Positions 17,305 to 27,399 of a stretch of DNA of 61,034 nt are shown here, one piece after another (positions within the stretch are counted from its first letter, which is position 1; each line of letters opens with the position of its first letter). The translations under genes and the position numbers were made by a program. The notes below the pieces were generated by a model, which worked only from the letters and a program-made list of their open reading frames with translations, searched no databases and was not told the origin of the DNA. Source of the stretch: CAVQJU01 sp963729215 (GTDB lineage Bacteria; Acidobacteriota; Vicinamibacteria; Vicinamibacterales; CAVVIG01); NCBI GenBank assembly GCA_963729215.1, contig CAVSND010000026.1, forward strand, positions 1 to 61,034, given 5' to 3'.

Positions 17305-19253
17305 TCACCGGACCTCAGCGATATTCCCTCGAGCGCTCAGACGAGGGCTCTCCTTGCTGACCGCCGCGATGTAACACTTGCCCGCCTTCAGGTCTGCCAC
17401 TTCTGATTCGAGCAGTGTGACGGCGCCTGACGCCCGCGCCTTGAACGATTTCGCCAGAATGTGGGCCACACCGCCATTCGGCCGGCTGGTTCGGCGGTGC
17501 AGATACACGCCGGCGACCTGCTCACGAGACCCGGCAGAAAGCGTCAGGTCGTAGCCAAGGCGGCGCGTCCGTTCGTTCAACCTGAAACGCGCGACGATGC
17601 CGAAGGGGACATTCGACGGCGGCACGGCCTGTTCGCCGGTCGCCCTCACTTCGAAACGAACATCCCGATCACCTGAATCGACGGATACCGCCGCGGCCGG
17701 CGCCGCTCTCTTTCCGGCGAGTCGCGGCACGCTCGACGGCGGGCGGCGGTGGTGTGTGGCCTGCTCGTAGCTGAAGGCGAGGGCAATCAGAGTCGGCTCG
17801 GCGAAGGGCCGGCCGAGCAGCTCGATGCCGACGGGAAAACCGCCCGCCGTGAAACCCGCGGGCACGGACATCGCCGGGAATCCCGTCTGCGCCGAGAGAC
17901 CGGCATTGCTGCCGATCTGATTACCGCCCACGGCCGGCGCGATCCGCCGCGTGGTCGGATACACGATCGCGTCGAGCCGGTTGTCGTCCATGACTTTGAG
18001 GATCGCCTGACCCAGCGACACACGGCCAGCGAGCCGCCGCTGATAATCGTCGCTGTTCAGATAGCCATCTGGCTGGGCGTTGGCGATGTCGAGAATCCCC
18101 TGCAGCTGGGCGGCATGTAAACCCGACGCCAGCAGTTCCTCGACGGACTTCGCGGCCGCTCCCGGCGAGTTCTTCAAGTAGTCTCCAAGGTAGAACTTCA
18201 GCTCCTGCGTGAGCAGGTTGGACGAGGCCAGTTGCGCTGAAAGGTTGGGCACCGTCACATCGACGATCGACGCGCCCTGTTTGCTCATCTCGTCAATGGC
18301 TCGCCGCACGATGTCGCCGACCTCCCGGTCCTCCGGCCCTTCTCCAAAGAACTCCTTCAGCACGCCGATCCGTGATCCCCTGATCGCTTCCTTATTCAGC
18401 GATGCCGTGTACGTGCGGGGAATTCGTCCCGCGCTCGCGGCGGTCGTCGGATCGTCCGCGTCCTCACCCACGGTGGCGTCGAGAACGACCGCGATGTCCG
18501 ATACCGTTCGCGCCATCGGCCCGCCGGTATCCTGCGTGTGCCCGAACGGGATGATTCCCGAACGGCTCGAGAGGCCGGCGGACGGCCGCAGGCCGACAAT
18601 GTTGTTGTGCGAGCTGGGAATGCGAATCGATCCGCTGGTGTCGGTGCCCATCGCGAACGCGGCGAAGTTGGCGGCGGCAGCGACGCCGGAATCCGCCGCT
18701 CGATCCACCGGGCACGCGCGTCAGATCGTACGGGTCGAGCGTCTGGCCACCGAACGAGCTGATCGTCGTCAGGCCGAGCGCGAGCTCGTGCAGGTTCACT
18801 TTGCCGAGGATGACGGCGCCGGCCTCGCGCAGCCGTCGAACCTGGAATGCGTCCCTGGCAGGCACGGCGCCAGCCAGCGCGAGCGAGCCGCCTGTCGTCG
18901 GCATGTCCCTGGTTTCGTAGTTGTCCTTGAGAAGCACGGGGATGCCGTGCAGCGGACCGCGCGGGCCCCGCTTCTTCCGCTCCTCGTCCAGCGCGCGGGC
19001 ATCCGCGAGGGCCTGCGGATTCAGAAAGATGACGGCGTTCAGTCGCGGGCCGGCTTGATCGTAGGCGGCAATCCGATCCAGATAGAAGCGCACGAGCCCG
19101 GCGGCCGTCGTCCTTCCGGCGGCCATGTCCGCCTGGAGCTCGCCGATGCTTTTTTCGAAGGCGTCATACGACGCGGCGCTCAGCGAACGCGCGCCGGTCT
19201 CGAAGAAGGGCGAAGAGCCCGCCAGCCGTCTGAAGAAAGGAGCGTCGGTTCAA
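17305..19253 (-). pseudogene. Secreted amidase with CHRD-like C terminus, frameshifted
   Basis: The likely start is TTG 19253, overlapping the upstream stop as TTGA; it gives a Tat-like signal (LNRRSFLQTAGGL). Near 19215 the frame changes to FFETGARSLSAASYDAFEKS. The amidase-signature domain follows: IPVLLKDNYETRDMPTTGGS (catalytic Lys) and VPGGSSGG. The frame changes again there (near 18695), and GTDTSGSIRIPSSHN completes the Ser-cisSer-Lys triad. The core runs to PVGIELLGRPFAEPTLIALA. A C-terminal extension of about 130 residues (VAGVYLHRRTSRPNG, DLKAGKCYIAAVSKES, ARGNI) resembles a CHRD domain. It is translationally coupled to the M20 gene. Probably periplasmic amide hydrolysis. Confidence 0.75.
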
Positions 19254-20857
19254 CGAACTGTCGGATATGTGATGCCCAACTGCTCCAGGTAGGTCTTGTA
19301 CCTGGTTGGGTCGAAGTAGTACTTCTTCATCTCCGGGCGATACTTGGCCATCGTCTGCTCGTTGAGCCAGATGGACGGCGTGTCCTCGGGCCGGATGAGC
19401 GGGATGTACTTCTGGTCTTTCGTCTGGACGTTCCTGAAGTACGCCCACGCGTCGGCCACCAGCTCCGGCCGCAGCAGAAGGTCGAGCGCGGTCATCGCCT
19501 GGACTTTCGCGCCGGCGGTCACGCCTTTGTGCGCGATGGGTGTCGCCATCGCCACCGCATTCGCCCAGCTGTGCCCCGGCCCGGCCTCGAAGTTCGCGGG
19601 GTAGTTGAGCGTGACGGTCGGGACGTTCCACGCCACGTCGCCGATGTCGTCGGAGCCGCCGCCGCGCTTCTCCTCGTCGGGCATCGACTCGCGCCCTCTC
19701 AGCGGTGGAACCTCTTTGGCCAGCCCGATCTCGGGGACCTTCAGCTCATGCTGCAGCGCGACGGCCAGCTTTTCATCGTCCGCGCTCCACCGCGGAAGGC
19801 CGACGGACTTGATGTTCGCGTACATGGCTTCGGCGACCGCCTTGTTCATGTGCAGCGGCCACGCCGATCCGAGCACGCGCATGCTGACCTCGGTGTCGGT
19901 CATCATCGCGGCCGCCTGCGACATCCGATTCCCGATGTCCCACATTTCCTTGATGTGCGCGTAGTCTGATTCGCGGAAGTAGTACCAGACGGCCGCGTTC
20001 GAGGGGACGACGTTCGGCTGGTCGCCGCCGTTGGTGATGACCGAATGCGATCGCTGCTGAATGCGCAGATGCTCGCGGCGGAAGTTCCAGCCGACGTCCA
20101 TCAGCTCGACGGCGTCGAGCGCCGACCGCCCGCGCCAGGGCGCATTGCCTGCGTGCGCGCTCTCGCCCTTGAAGGTGTACTCCACCGACACCAGTCCGTT
20201 GGTTCCGCTGTCGCCCCAGTTCACGGCGAAGTTGCTGCCGACGTGCGCGAAGAGGACCACGTCGGCATCCTTGAAGACGCCGGCGCGCACGAAGTACGCC
20301 TTCGTGGCCAGCAGCTCTTCGGCGATGCCGGGCCACAACAGAATCGTTCCCCCGATGCGGTCCCGCTCCATGATCTTCTTGAGCGCGAGCGCCGCCGTGA
20401 TGTTCAGGGGCATCCCCGAGTTGTGCCCTTCGCCGTGGCCCGGCGCGCCTTCGATGATCGGCGCGTGGTACGCGACGCCAGGCTTCTGCGACGCCTGCGG
20501 GATGCAATCCACGTCGGAGCCCAGCGCGATGACCGGCTTCCCGCTCCCCCAGCTCGCCGTCCACGCCGTCGGGATTCCCGCCACCGCATCCGTGACGCGG
20601 AACCCGTTCCTCCTGAGTATTCCTGTCAGATACTTCGAAGTCTCCACTTCCTGAAAACCCAGCTCGCCGAAGCTGAAGACCTGATCGACCATCTGCTGGG
20701 TGAAGTCCTTCATCCCGTCGATCTCCGCGACGAGATCTCGCTTCGACTGATCGAGCTTCGCACCGGCCGGAGCCGGCGGCGCCTGAGCGGCCACGACAGC
20801 TGCCAGGCACACGACCAGGACCGGGCACGCCGCACGGAATCTTCGGTTGAGTGGCAA
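19250..20857 (-). CDS. Secreted M20-family amidohydrolase, AbgB-like
   Basis: A 535-residue metallopeptidase-like amidohydrolase with a signal peptide (residues 1-25). The start is TTG 20857, 6 nt after GGAGG. Motifs: FGELGFQEVETSKYL (FxxPELGFxE equivalent), GSDVDCIPQ, the metal loop GAPGHGEGHNSG, GTILLWPGIAEELLATKAYF, FKGESAHAGNAPWRGRSALDAVELM and a distal GGGSDDIGDVAW, all in the order of aminobenzoyl-glutamate utilisation protein B. Such enzymes cleave N-acyl amino acids or p-aminobenzoyl-glutamate. Pairing with a downstream amidase suggests successive cleavage of an exogenous amide in the periplasm (inference). The frame is intact. Confidence 0.88.
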   Translation of the reverse strand: MPLNRRFRAACPVLVVCLAAVVAAQAPPAPAGAKLDQSKRDLVAEIDGMKDFTQQMVDQVFSFGELGFQEVETSKYLTGILRRNGFRVTDAVAGIPTAWTASWGSGKPVIALGSDVDCIPQASQKPGVAYHAPIIEGAPGHGEGHNSGMPLNITAALALKKIMERDRIGGTILLWPGIAEELLATKAYFVRAGVFKDADVVLFAHVGSNFAVNWGDSGTNGLVSVEYTFKGESAHAGNAPWRGRSALDAVELMDVGWNFRREHLRIQQRSHSVITNGGDQPNVVPSNAAVWYYFRESDYAHIKEMWDIGNRMSQAAAMMTDTEVSMRVLGSAWPLHMNKAVAEAMYANIKSVGLPRWSADDEKLAVALQHELKVPEIGLAKEVPPLRGRESMPDEEKRGGGSDDIGDVAWNVPTVTLNYPANFEAGPGHSWANAVAMATPIAHKGVTAGAKVQAMTALDLLLRPELVADAWAYFRNVQTKDQKYIPLIRPEDTPSIWLNEQTMAKYRPEMKKYYFDPTRYKTYLEQLGITYPTVR

Positions 20858-20991
20858 GTAAGCCTCCGCGAATCGTCAGGAAATGCCGAGGATTCGGGCC
20901 GCGCTTCGGCCCTGCCGGAACGGCTTCAGCATAGCCGCAAAACGTACTCGGGGCCCGAATGTTTCAGGCCCATCCGTCATCGGGTACTGGG

Positions 20992-21483
20992 TCAGATTGA
21001 ATCTGGCGTTGTCGGAGCGGGCACGCTGATTGGCACTCGGATAGTCTTCGCGACGTCAGTCAGAAGCTGGACCTGCCTGTCGTACTCGGGCTGGGTGACA
21101 GGCTTCGGCACCCAGGGCAGCGGTTTTCCGGGAGCAGGATCGTCGAGGTATCTCGGCACAAGGTGGACGTGGAGGTGCGGCACCAAATTTCCGAGCAGTT
21201 GGTAGTTCATGTGGCACGGCGCGAACACATGCTCGATCATCTGCGCGACGCTGTGAATGTCGTGCCAGTACGCTGCGACTTCGGAGGTGCTCAGGCTCGT
21301 GAAGTCCGCCACGTGACGATCTCGAAAGATGACGATCGCATGGCCACGAGCGATGGCGTGTCGCTCCAGGTGTGCGTCACCCACGCTTCCTGCGTAAAAC
21401 GGCTGACCGAGCTGGTTGCCACAAAACCAGCACCCCGCCCCCTGTTTCCGGGCGTCCCAGTCCTCCGGCCATGTTCGTGTCAT
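20992..21483 (-). CDS. HIT-family hydrolase
   Basis: A 163-residue histidine-triad protein. The signature HLHVHLVP lies at residues 103-110 (H103, H105, H107), the catalytic nucleophile and its partners for nucleoside phosphate-X hydrolysis or transfer. A C18-x-x-C21 pair near the N terminus is the half-zinc site seen in GalT-like and Fhit-like branches. HAIARGHAIVIFRDRHVADF is the usual helix-strand preceding the phosphate-binding region. It stands alone between the M20 gene and the cytochrome c gene. The substrate cannot be told. Confidence 0.9.
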   Translation of the reverse strand: MTRTWPEDWDARKQGAGCWFCGNQLGQPFYAGSVGDAHLERHAIARGHAIVIFRDRHVADFTSLSTSEVAAYWHDIHSVAQMIEHVFAPCHMNYQLLGNLVPHLHVHLVPRYLDDPAPGKPLPWVPKPVTQPEYDRQVQLLTDVAKTIRVPISVPAPTTPDSI

Positions 21484-21499
21484 TGTCTTTGCCTGCCGC

Positions 21500-21521
21500 G
21501 CGGCCGGCCGAGGCCGGCCGC
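21500..21521. repeat. Intergenic hairpin repeat (REP-like)
   Basis: GCGGCCGGCC-GA-GGCCGGCCGC is a perfect 10-bp inverted repeat followed by TACGTC. The hairpin at 43771-43792 has the same outer nine bases on both arms and the same TACGTC after the stem, so these are two copies of one dispersed element. It lies between the HIT and cytochrome c genes. Confidence 0.65.
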
Positions 21522-21549
21522 TACGTCCAACACGTCTACCGCCGTCTCC

Positions 21550-22092
21550 CTACTTCTTGGCGGGCGCGGCAGGTGGTGGGAGCCCGGCGCGAACGGCGTT
21601 TCTGATCGGTTTGATCGTCTTCAGATACGCGAAGATGGCCTTCAGGTCGTCGTCCTTCATGTTCACGTACACGTCAACCGGCATCGGCGGCATCACGGGG
21701 ACACCTTCCGGCTTCATCCCCGTCCGCATCGTCTTCAGGAACTTCTCTTCGTTGTAGCGCATGCCGAGCCCGGTCGCCGGGTCGGGCGTCAGGTTCGACG
21801 CAACGGTCGAGCCCCAGCCGCCCGTGAACGCCGTGAAGTCTTCCGACGCGTGTACCTCGCCGGCCCCGGCCGACGGCACCTTCGTCGTCTGCGGACGCCC
21901 CGAGAGGATGCGCTCCGGATCCGGCTTCATCCCGCCGGGGATCTTCGGCGAGTGGCAATCGTGACATCCCGTGATGCCGACCAGATACTTGCCCCGCTCG
22001 ACCTGGCTCTCGGCGGCGGCCTGCGCGCGGACGACCGGCGCGGCAACAAGCGACAACGTGAAAAGGGATGCCGCACAGACGGTGACCTTCAT
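21550..22092 (-). CDS. Monohaem cytochrome c
   Basis: A 180-residue exported cytochrome c. ATG 22092 follows GGAGGAGCTC, and the start overlaps the stop of the upstream gene by 4 nt (ATGA). After the signal peptide (ending VVRAQA), RGKYLVGITGCHDCHSP carries the CxxCH haem site. VMPPMPVDVYVNMKDDDLKAIFAYLKTIKP holds the Met ligand in the MPPMP segment and the typical C-terminal helix. The layout matches class I cytochromes of the alcohol- or sugar-dehydrogenase type. It is co-translated with the secreted protein upstream, suggesting electron transfer linked to that protein's substrate (inference). Confidence 0.88.
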   Translation of the reverse strand: MKVTVCAASLFTLSLVAAPVVRAQAAAESQVERGKYLVGITGCHDCHSPKIPGGMKPDPERILSGRPQTTKVPSAGAGEVHASEDFTAFTGGWGSTVASNLTPDPATGLGMRYNEEKFLKTMRTGMKPEGVPVMPPMPVDVYVNMKDDDLKAIFAYLKTIKPIRNAVRAGLPPPAAPAKK

Positions 22093-23114
22093 TGAGCTCC
22101 TCCAGATGATGTGGTGCCGGCTTTGTCCGCCGACCGCGATGCCGACAGGATGTTGCTCATCGCGTGATTGCCTTCGTGACAGGCGTACTCGAACATGCCA
22201 TACGACGACTCGCGGCGCAGCGGAAACGACGCTTTCCAGGGCTTCGTCCACGTCCGCGGATCGTTGACGGTGACGTCGTACTGGAGCGTCTCCGGTCCCG
22301 TTCGCGTGTACCGCTCGACGATTTTCGCGTCGTCGCTCAGCATCAGCAGGTTGCCGTTGCCCTGCGCGCCCGTGCGGCCGTTCAGGTTCGTCGTCTCGAC
22401 GACGAGCGTGTTCCCCTCCCAGTGACCTCGGGGATCGCCCATGTACGTGCGGATAGTCGACGACAGATGCGGCCGGCCGTCCAGCGGCACGACCCGCACC
22501 TCGTGAATCATCTCGTAGCGGATGACGACGAAGCCGGGGAACTGGAGGATCTGGTTGCCGTTGTTGTAGATGACCGGAAAGATCGAGCCGAGCGGACCGC
22601 GCGAGATGCACCGATCGTACGGACCCAGTTCGGTCGGATCGGCGAAGCCGTCGAACATCACATACGTGTTCTTCAGCGTTGCGGCCCGGCGCTGCGCTTC
22701 CGGCGTCGTCGGCGGCAGCCGGCCGTCAGCGGGTTCGACGATGAGCGAGGATTGCTTCGAGGCCTTGCCCCATTCGAGCCAGTGCGAGGGCGGGCCGGTG
22801 CCGTCGCCCTGGCGAGGCGCTGTCGACACGCCTTCCTCGAGATCTGCCGCGGCGCGCGTCTGCTCCTGCTTCTGCCGAGCCGCAAACTCTTCCTCGGTCA
22901 CCTGCGTGCGCTCGCCCATCGCTTCGGGGCGCTCGAACGGAACGCCCACCATGTCGGTGCTGGGCCAGATGCCGCTCAAATCGGGATCGCCCCACGCCGT
23001 TCGCGGCGGCGTCCATCCGCTCTTCGCGGGCTGCTGAGCGCCGACCGTCGTCACGCAGATCGATGCGAGTCCAACCGCCGCCGACACGAGTGTTGCTTTG
23101 ATGCGACCCGGCAT
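22089..23114 (-). CDS. Secreted protein of GHWEGDTLVVET family (paralogue A)
   Basis: A 341-residue exported protein of unknown function. ATG 23114 follows GGAGGAGG and begins a signal peptide ending VGAQQ. Landmarks shared with paralogues in this window: TAWGDPDLSGIWPS at the N terminus, GPYDRCISRGPLGSIFPVIY, RYEMIHEVRVVPLDGRPHL, GDPRGHWEGNTLVVETTN and MFEYACHEGNHAMSNIL at the end. The pattern suggests a beta-rich periplasmic or surface domain. It overlaps the cytochrome c gene by 4 nt and diverges from the receptor gene at 23380. A weak promoter (TTGACA at 23195-23190) lies upstream. Confidence 0.8.
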   Translation of the reverse strand: MPGRIKATLVSAAVGLASICVTTVGAQQPAKSGWTPPRTAWGDPDLSGIWPSTDMVGVPFERPEAMGERTQVTEEEFAARQKQEQTRAAADLEEGVSTAPRQGDGTGPPSHWLEWGKASKQSSLIVEPADGRLPPTTPEAQRRAATLKNTYVMFDGFADPTELGPYDRCISRGPLGSIFPVIYNNGNQILQFPGFVVIRYEMIHEVRVVPLDGRPHLSSTIRTYMGDPRGHWEGNTLVVETTNLNGRTGAQGNGNLLMLSDDAKIVERYTRTGPETLQYDVTVNDPRTWTKPWKASFPLRRESSYGMFEYACHEGNHAMSNILSASRSADKAGTTSSGGAQ

Positions 23115-23263
23115 GAAGTCCTCCTCCGGCGGCGGGAACCGTGTATTTCTGTGCAGTAAAAATGGACAGTAAGACAACAAGGACAACGTTGTCAATCTAT
23201 GGCGGTTGTACATCCAAATCCTTGAATCCGTTGATGTTTTGATTGCGTAATCCTGAGGCATGT

Positions 23264-23295
23264 GCATTTACATTACACAGACCTTACCTTATCTT
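23264..23295 (+). promoter_or_regulatory. Shared element with promoter for receptor gene 23380
   Basis: GCATTTACATTACACAG (23264-23280) matches the recurring TTCATTGACACTACACAA element at most positions. It contains the -35 TTTACA (23267-23272); 17 nt later TATCTT (23290-23295) is a good -10. Transcription would begin near 23302, leaving a 78-nt leader before ATG 23380. Confidence 0.6.
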
Positions 23296-23379
23296 GAGAG
23301 TCGGTTAGGTAACCGTTTCACCGCTGTCCGCCGATATTAACGTGTGTCGAGATTAACGAGTCGAAAGGGGTAATGCGGT

Positions 23380-26300
23380 ATGCGAACCGTAGCGAAGTGT
23401 CTGGCGATTGTCGTCGTCGTGCTCCTGCCCGCAACAGTGTTTGCTCAAGCCACGCTCACGGGCACTGTCCGTGACGCGTCCGGCGCTGTCCTGCCCGGGG
23501 TCACGGTCGAAGCGGCCAGCCCGGCGCTCATCGAGAAAACCCGCACCGCCGTCACGGACGGCACGGGCCAGTACCCGCATCACCGATCTGCGCACCGGCA
23601 CGTATTCGATTTCGTTCACGCTGACGGGCTTCAACGTCGTCAAGCGCGAGAACATCGAACTGGCCGGCACACAGGTCGTGTCAATTCCCGCCGAGATGAA
23701 AGTCGGAGGCGTCGAGGAGACGATCACGGTGACCGGCGAAACGCCGGTTGTCGACGTCCAGAGCGCCAAGCGCCAGATCGTCATGGGCAGCGACGTGATC
23801 CAGACAATGCCGGCGGCTCGTGCCGCAGGCGCGCTGCTGAACGCGACTCCGGGCCTGTCCGTCGACACGAACGGCCCGGCGCTGTCGCCGACGATGACGT
23901 TCTTCAACGCGCATTCGGCCGGCGTGAATTCGAACTCGGTGGCCGGCGAAGGCCGCATGACGGTCAACGGCATGACCATCGCCGCGGCGAGGAGCGGCGG
24001 CGTGTCGTCATACGTGTACGACACCGCCAGCGCGCAGGAAGCGGCCATTACCGTCGGCGGCGGGCTCGGGGAAAACGACATCGGCGGGCCGGTGATGAAC
24101 CTCGTGCCCAAGTCCGGCGGCAACAACTTCGCGGGCACCGCGTTCTACAACGGCGCCGGCGAGTGGTCGCGCGGCAACAACCTGACCGACGAGCTCCGCG
24201 CGATCGGCCTGACGCAGACGCCCGGCATCATCCAGTCGTGGGACGCCAGCGCCTCGTACGGCGGTCCCATCATGAAGGACCGCCTGTGGTTCTACGGCAC
24301 CTATCGCAACCTCGACACGCAGACGGCGATGGAAGGCATCAACGCGAACGCCAACGCCGGCGACGCGTCGCGCTGGGACTGGGTGGGCTCGCCGATCAGC
24401 GCGCGCCTCGTGCAGGACCGCCAGATGTGGATCGGCCGCCTGACGGGCCAGGCGGGAAAGAGCCGCCTGTCGTACAACTACGAGTATCAGCATCGCTGTG
24501 AAGGCACGCCGCTGAAGGTGGACACCCAGGGCTGCCACAACCGCGGCTCGGACTGGATCGGTCTTGGCAACAACGCCGCACCGTTCATGTCGCCGGAAGC
24601 GACGTCGACGGCGGCGCGCGGCTACTTCGACGCACCGTACAAGATCAACCAGGTCTCCTGGACGATGCCGGCGACGAACAAGCTGCTGCTCGAAGCGGGC
24701 TATGCCGGGTTCCGCTACAACCCGCTCTTCGGCTTCCCGCCGCCCGACGGCATCACGAACCTGATTCCCGTCACCGAGCAGTCGAACGCGATCAATCCGG
24801 CGACCGGCCAGCGTTACGCGCCGCAGCCGACCTACACCTATCGCGCCGTCGAGCAGTGGGGATGGGCCGTCGGCAAGACCGACGGATGGCAGGTCGCGGG
24901 ATCCTACGTGACGGGCGCGCACAGCTTGAAAGCCGGCTATCAGGGCAACCGGCTGGATCAGCTCGATCAGACGCTCACCGACTCGACCCAGCTCGCCTAC
25001 CGCTTCCAGGCGGGCGTACCGAACGCCGTGACCTACCGGCTGCCCGACTTCGGTCACCGGACGTTGACGAACCTCGGGGGTTTCTACATCCAGGACAGCT
25101 GGACTCGCAACCGCCTGACACTGCAAGGTGCCCTGCGCTACGACCGGGCCTCGAGCTACTCTCCGGTCGAGGGCAACGGCACGACGCGATCGTCCTGGGC
25201 GAACCCGGCGCCAATCGCATTCCCGGTGGTGCCGGGCGTCGACGCCTACAACGACATCACGCCACGCGTCGCCGCCGCCTACGATGTGTTCGGGAACGGC
25301 AAGACAGCTGTGAAGGTCAACTGGGGCAAGTACCTGGCGTACGCGGCGAACGACGCGCCGTACACGTCGAGCAATCCGGCGGTGACCGTCGTCTCGACGG
25401 TCGCCAACCGCGGCTGGACGGACACCAACGGCAACAAGGTCGTCGACTGCAACCTGCTCAATCCCGCGGCGCAGACCGTTGCCGGCGGCGACGTCTGCGC
25501 GGCGGCTGTCGGCAACGCGGCCAACTTCGGTCAGACGGGCGCAGCGACTATCGTCAACCCCGAGGTGCTGCACGGCTGGGGCCGGCGTCCGAGCGACAAC
25601 CAGTGGACAGCGATGGTGCAGCAGGAGCTCATGCCGCGCATGTCGGTGGAAGTCAGCTACACGCGCCGCGACTTCCACGGGTTCCTGGTGACCGACGATC
25701 TCAATCGAAACGTCAACACGGCCTACGAGACGTACACGCTGACGGCGCCGCTCGATGCGCGGCTGCCGAACGGCGGCGGCTACCCGATCACGGTCTATTC
25801 GCCACTCTCCGCACGCCGCTGCAAAGACATACCTGACGTGGGACACCGACTACGGGCCGGAACGCATCAGCTACTGGCACGGCGCCGACGTCACGTTCAA
25901 CGCGCGCCTGCGCGGAGGGCTGAACACCTCGTTCGGCACTCAGACGGGCCGCGCGGTCGTGGACAACTGCGCCATCGCCACGAAGTACAACCAGGTCAAC
26001 GCGGTGACTAACGTCGCGGCGGGACCCGATCCGCGCGGCTGCCACAGCGTCGATCCCTTCCAGACGCTGGTGCGTGCCTTCGGCAGCTACACCATCCCGA
26101 AGATCGACGTGCTCGTCGCCGCGACCCTGCGGTCGCAGCCGCCCGTCCAGCTGGGCATTGCGGGGGGCACCATCGCCGGCGGCGGCAACTCGGCGCAGTG
26201 GGTCGTGCCGAACTCCGCTGGTCGCGGCAGCGCTCGGTCACCTGCCGGTCGGCGCGACGGCCGCCGGCACCACGACCATCCAGATCGCCGACAACGTCAA

Positions 26301-26550
26301 CCGCGTCTACGCGGACACCCGCCGGAACACAGCTCGACATGCGCTTCGCCAAGGTCCTGCGGTTTCGGCCGGACGCGGTCGGACATCGGCCTCGACCTCA
26401 ACAACCTGCTGAACACGAACTACGCGACGGGCTACAACACGACGTATCAGTACAGCGTCGGCAACACGGCGCAGGGCGGCACGTGGGCCAACCCGACGTC
26501 CATCTACACGGCCGCGGTTCATGCGCATCAACTACACGCTGGAGTTCTGA
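23380..26550 (+). pseudogene. TonB-dependent receptor (Oar-like) 1, frameshifted
   Basis: An outer-membrane receptor of about 1056 residues. ATG 23380 (AAAGGGG upstream) gives a signal peptide ending VFAQA. A carboxypeptidase-regulatory-like domain follows (LTGTVRDASGAVLPGVTVEA, FTLTGFNVVKREN), then the plug segment (VTGETPVVDVQSAKRQ, GGLGENDIGGPVMNLVPKSG) and a long barrel (GGFYIQDSWTRNRLTLQGAL, YNDITPRVAAAYDVFGNGK), ending in RINYTLEF, a terminal Phe as outer-membrane proteins need. The frame changes near 23575, then holds to about 25800; several more changes lie between 25800 and 26530. Import of an unknown ligand is expected; no SusD-type partner is present. Confidence 0.85.
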
Positions 26551-26570
26551 TATCGCGCTAGAATTCTGAT

Positions 26571-27348
26571 ATGACGATTCGGGTTCGACATGTGGTCGCC
26601 GCGGTTGCCGCGGCGGCCACACTTCAACTGACCTTGCCCTGTGCCGCCGCCGGCCAGGCGCCTCCCGGCCCCGGCCGGGGCGCAGGCCGCGCCCGCATGG
26701 CCCCCATCCGGTCCGACACCACGCACGCCGGACGGGAAACCTGACTTCACCGGCAACTGGCAGCCGAATGCCATCCGCCAGAACGTGGACATGGTCGGCG
26801 CCGGCGTCGAAGTGCCGATGCTGCCCGAGGCCAAAGCGCTCTACGACAAACGCAAGGCCGCGCTCGGCCGCGAAGACCCCGAAGCGCGCTGCCTGCCGCC
26901 CGGCGTGCCCCGCATGAGCACGACGCCCTATCCGTGGAGCTTCATCCAGACGCCGAAAGAAATCGTGATCGTCTACGAAGGCGGCGCGCACATCTGGCGG
27001 AAGATCTTCCTGGACGGCCGTAAGCACGATCCGAAGGTCGAGCAGACATGGCTCGGCGATTCAATCGGCCACTGGGAAGGCGACACGCTCGTCGTCGACA
27101 CGGTCGGCCAGAACGACATCACCTGGATCGATGCCGCCGGCATCCCGCACTCGACCGACATGAAGGTGACCGAGCGCATCACGCGCACGGACTTCGGTCA
27201 CATGGAGATCGTCCACACCATCGACGACCCCAAGACGTTCTCGCGCCCGTGGTCGTTCACGACGAAGCCGACACTCCTGCGTGGCGAGCTCATCGAATAC
27301 ATCTGCCAGGAGAACAACAAGGACGTCGAGCACCTCGTCGGCAAATAG
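26571..27348 (+). pseudogene. Secreted GHWEGDTLVVDT-family protein (paralogue B), frameshifted
   Basis: ATG 26571 gives a signal peptide (MTIRVRHVVAAVAAAATLQL). The frame changes near 26680, after which the protein is intact to 27348: RTPDGKPDFTGNWQPNAI, TPKEIVIVYEGGAHIWRKIF, GDSIGHWEGDTLVVDTVG, HMEIVHTIDDPKTFSRPWSF and EYICQENNKDVEHLVGK. It belongs to the shorter subfamily also represented at 28499. TAGAAT (26559-26564) ends 6 nt before the ATG, so a leaderless start is likely. It lies 20 nt after the receptor stop and probably supplies or processes that receptor's ligand (inference). Confidence 0.7.
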
Positions 27349-27399
27349 CCGCGAGGCCCGCGTCACCGCAGGCGGCAGGTGAAGCCCACCCTGTCGCGA

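Noticed and set aside
17295..17309. GGTGAG-TTG-CTCACC hairpin near the amidase end
   Set aside because: The 6-bp stem overlaps the amidase stop region and has no T-tract; not enough to call a terminator.
24008..25846. 612-residue minus-strand open frame
   Set aside because: Antisense shadow of receptor 1; composition is Arg/Val-rich and no family motif is seen.
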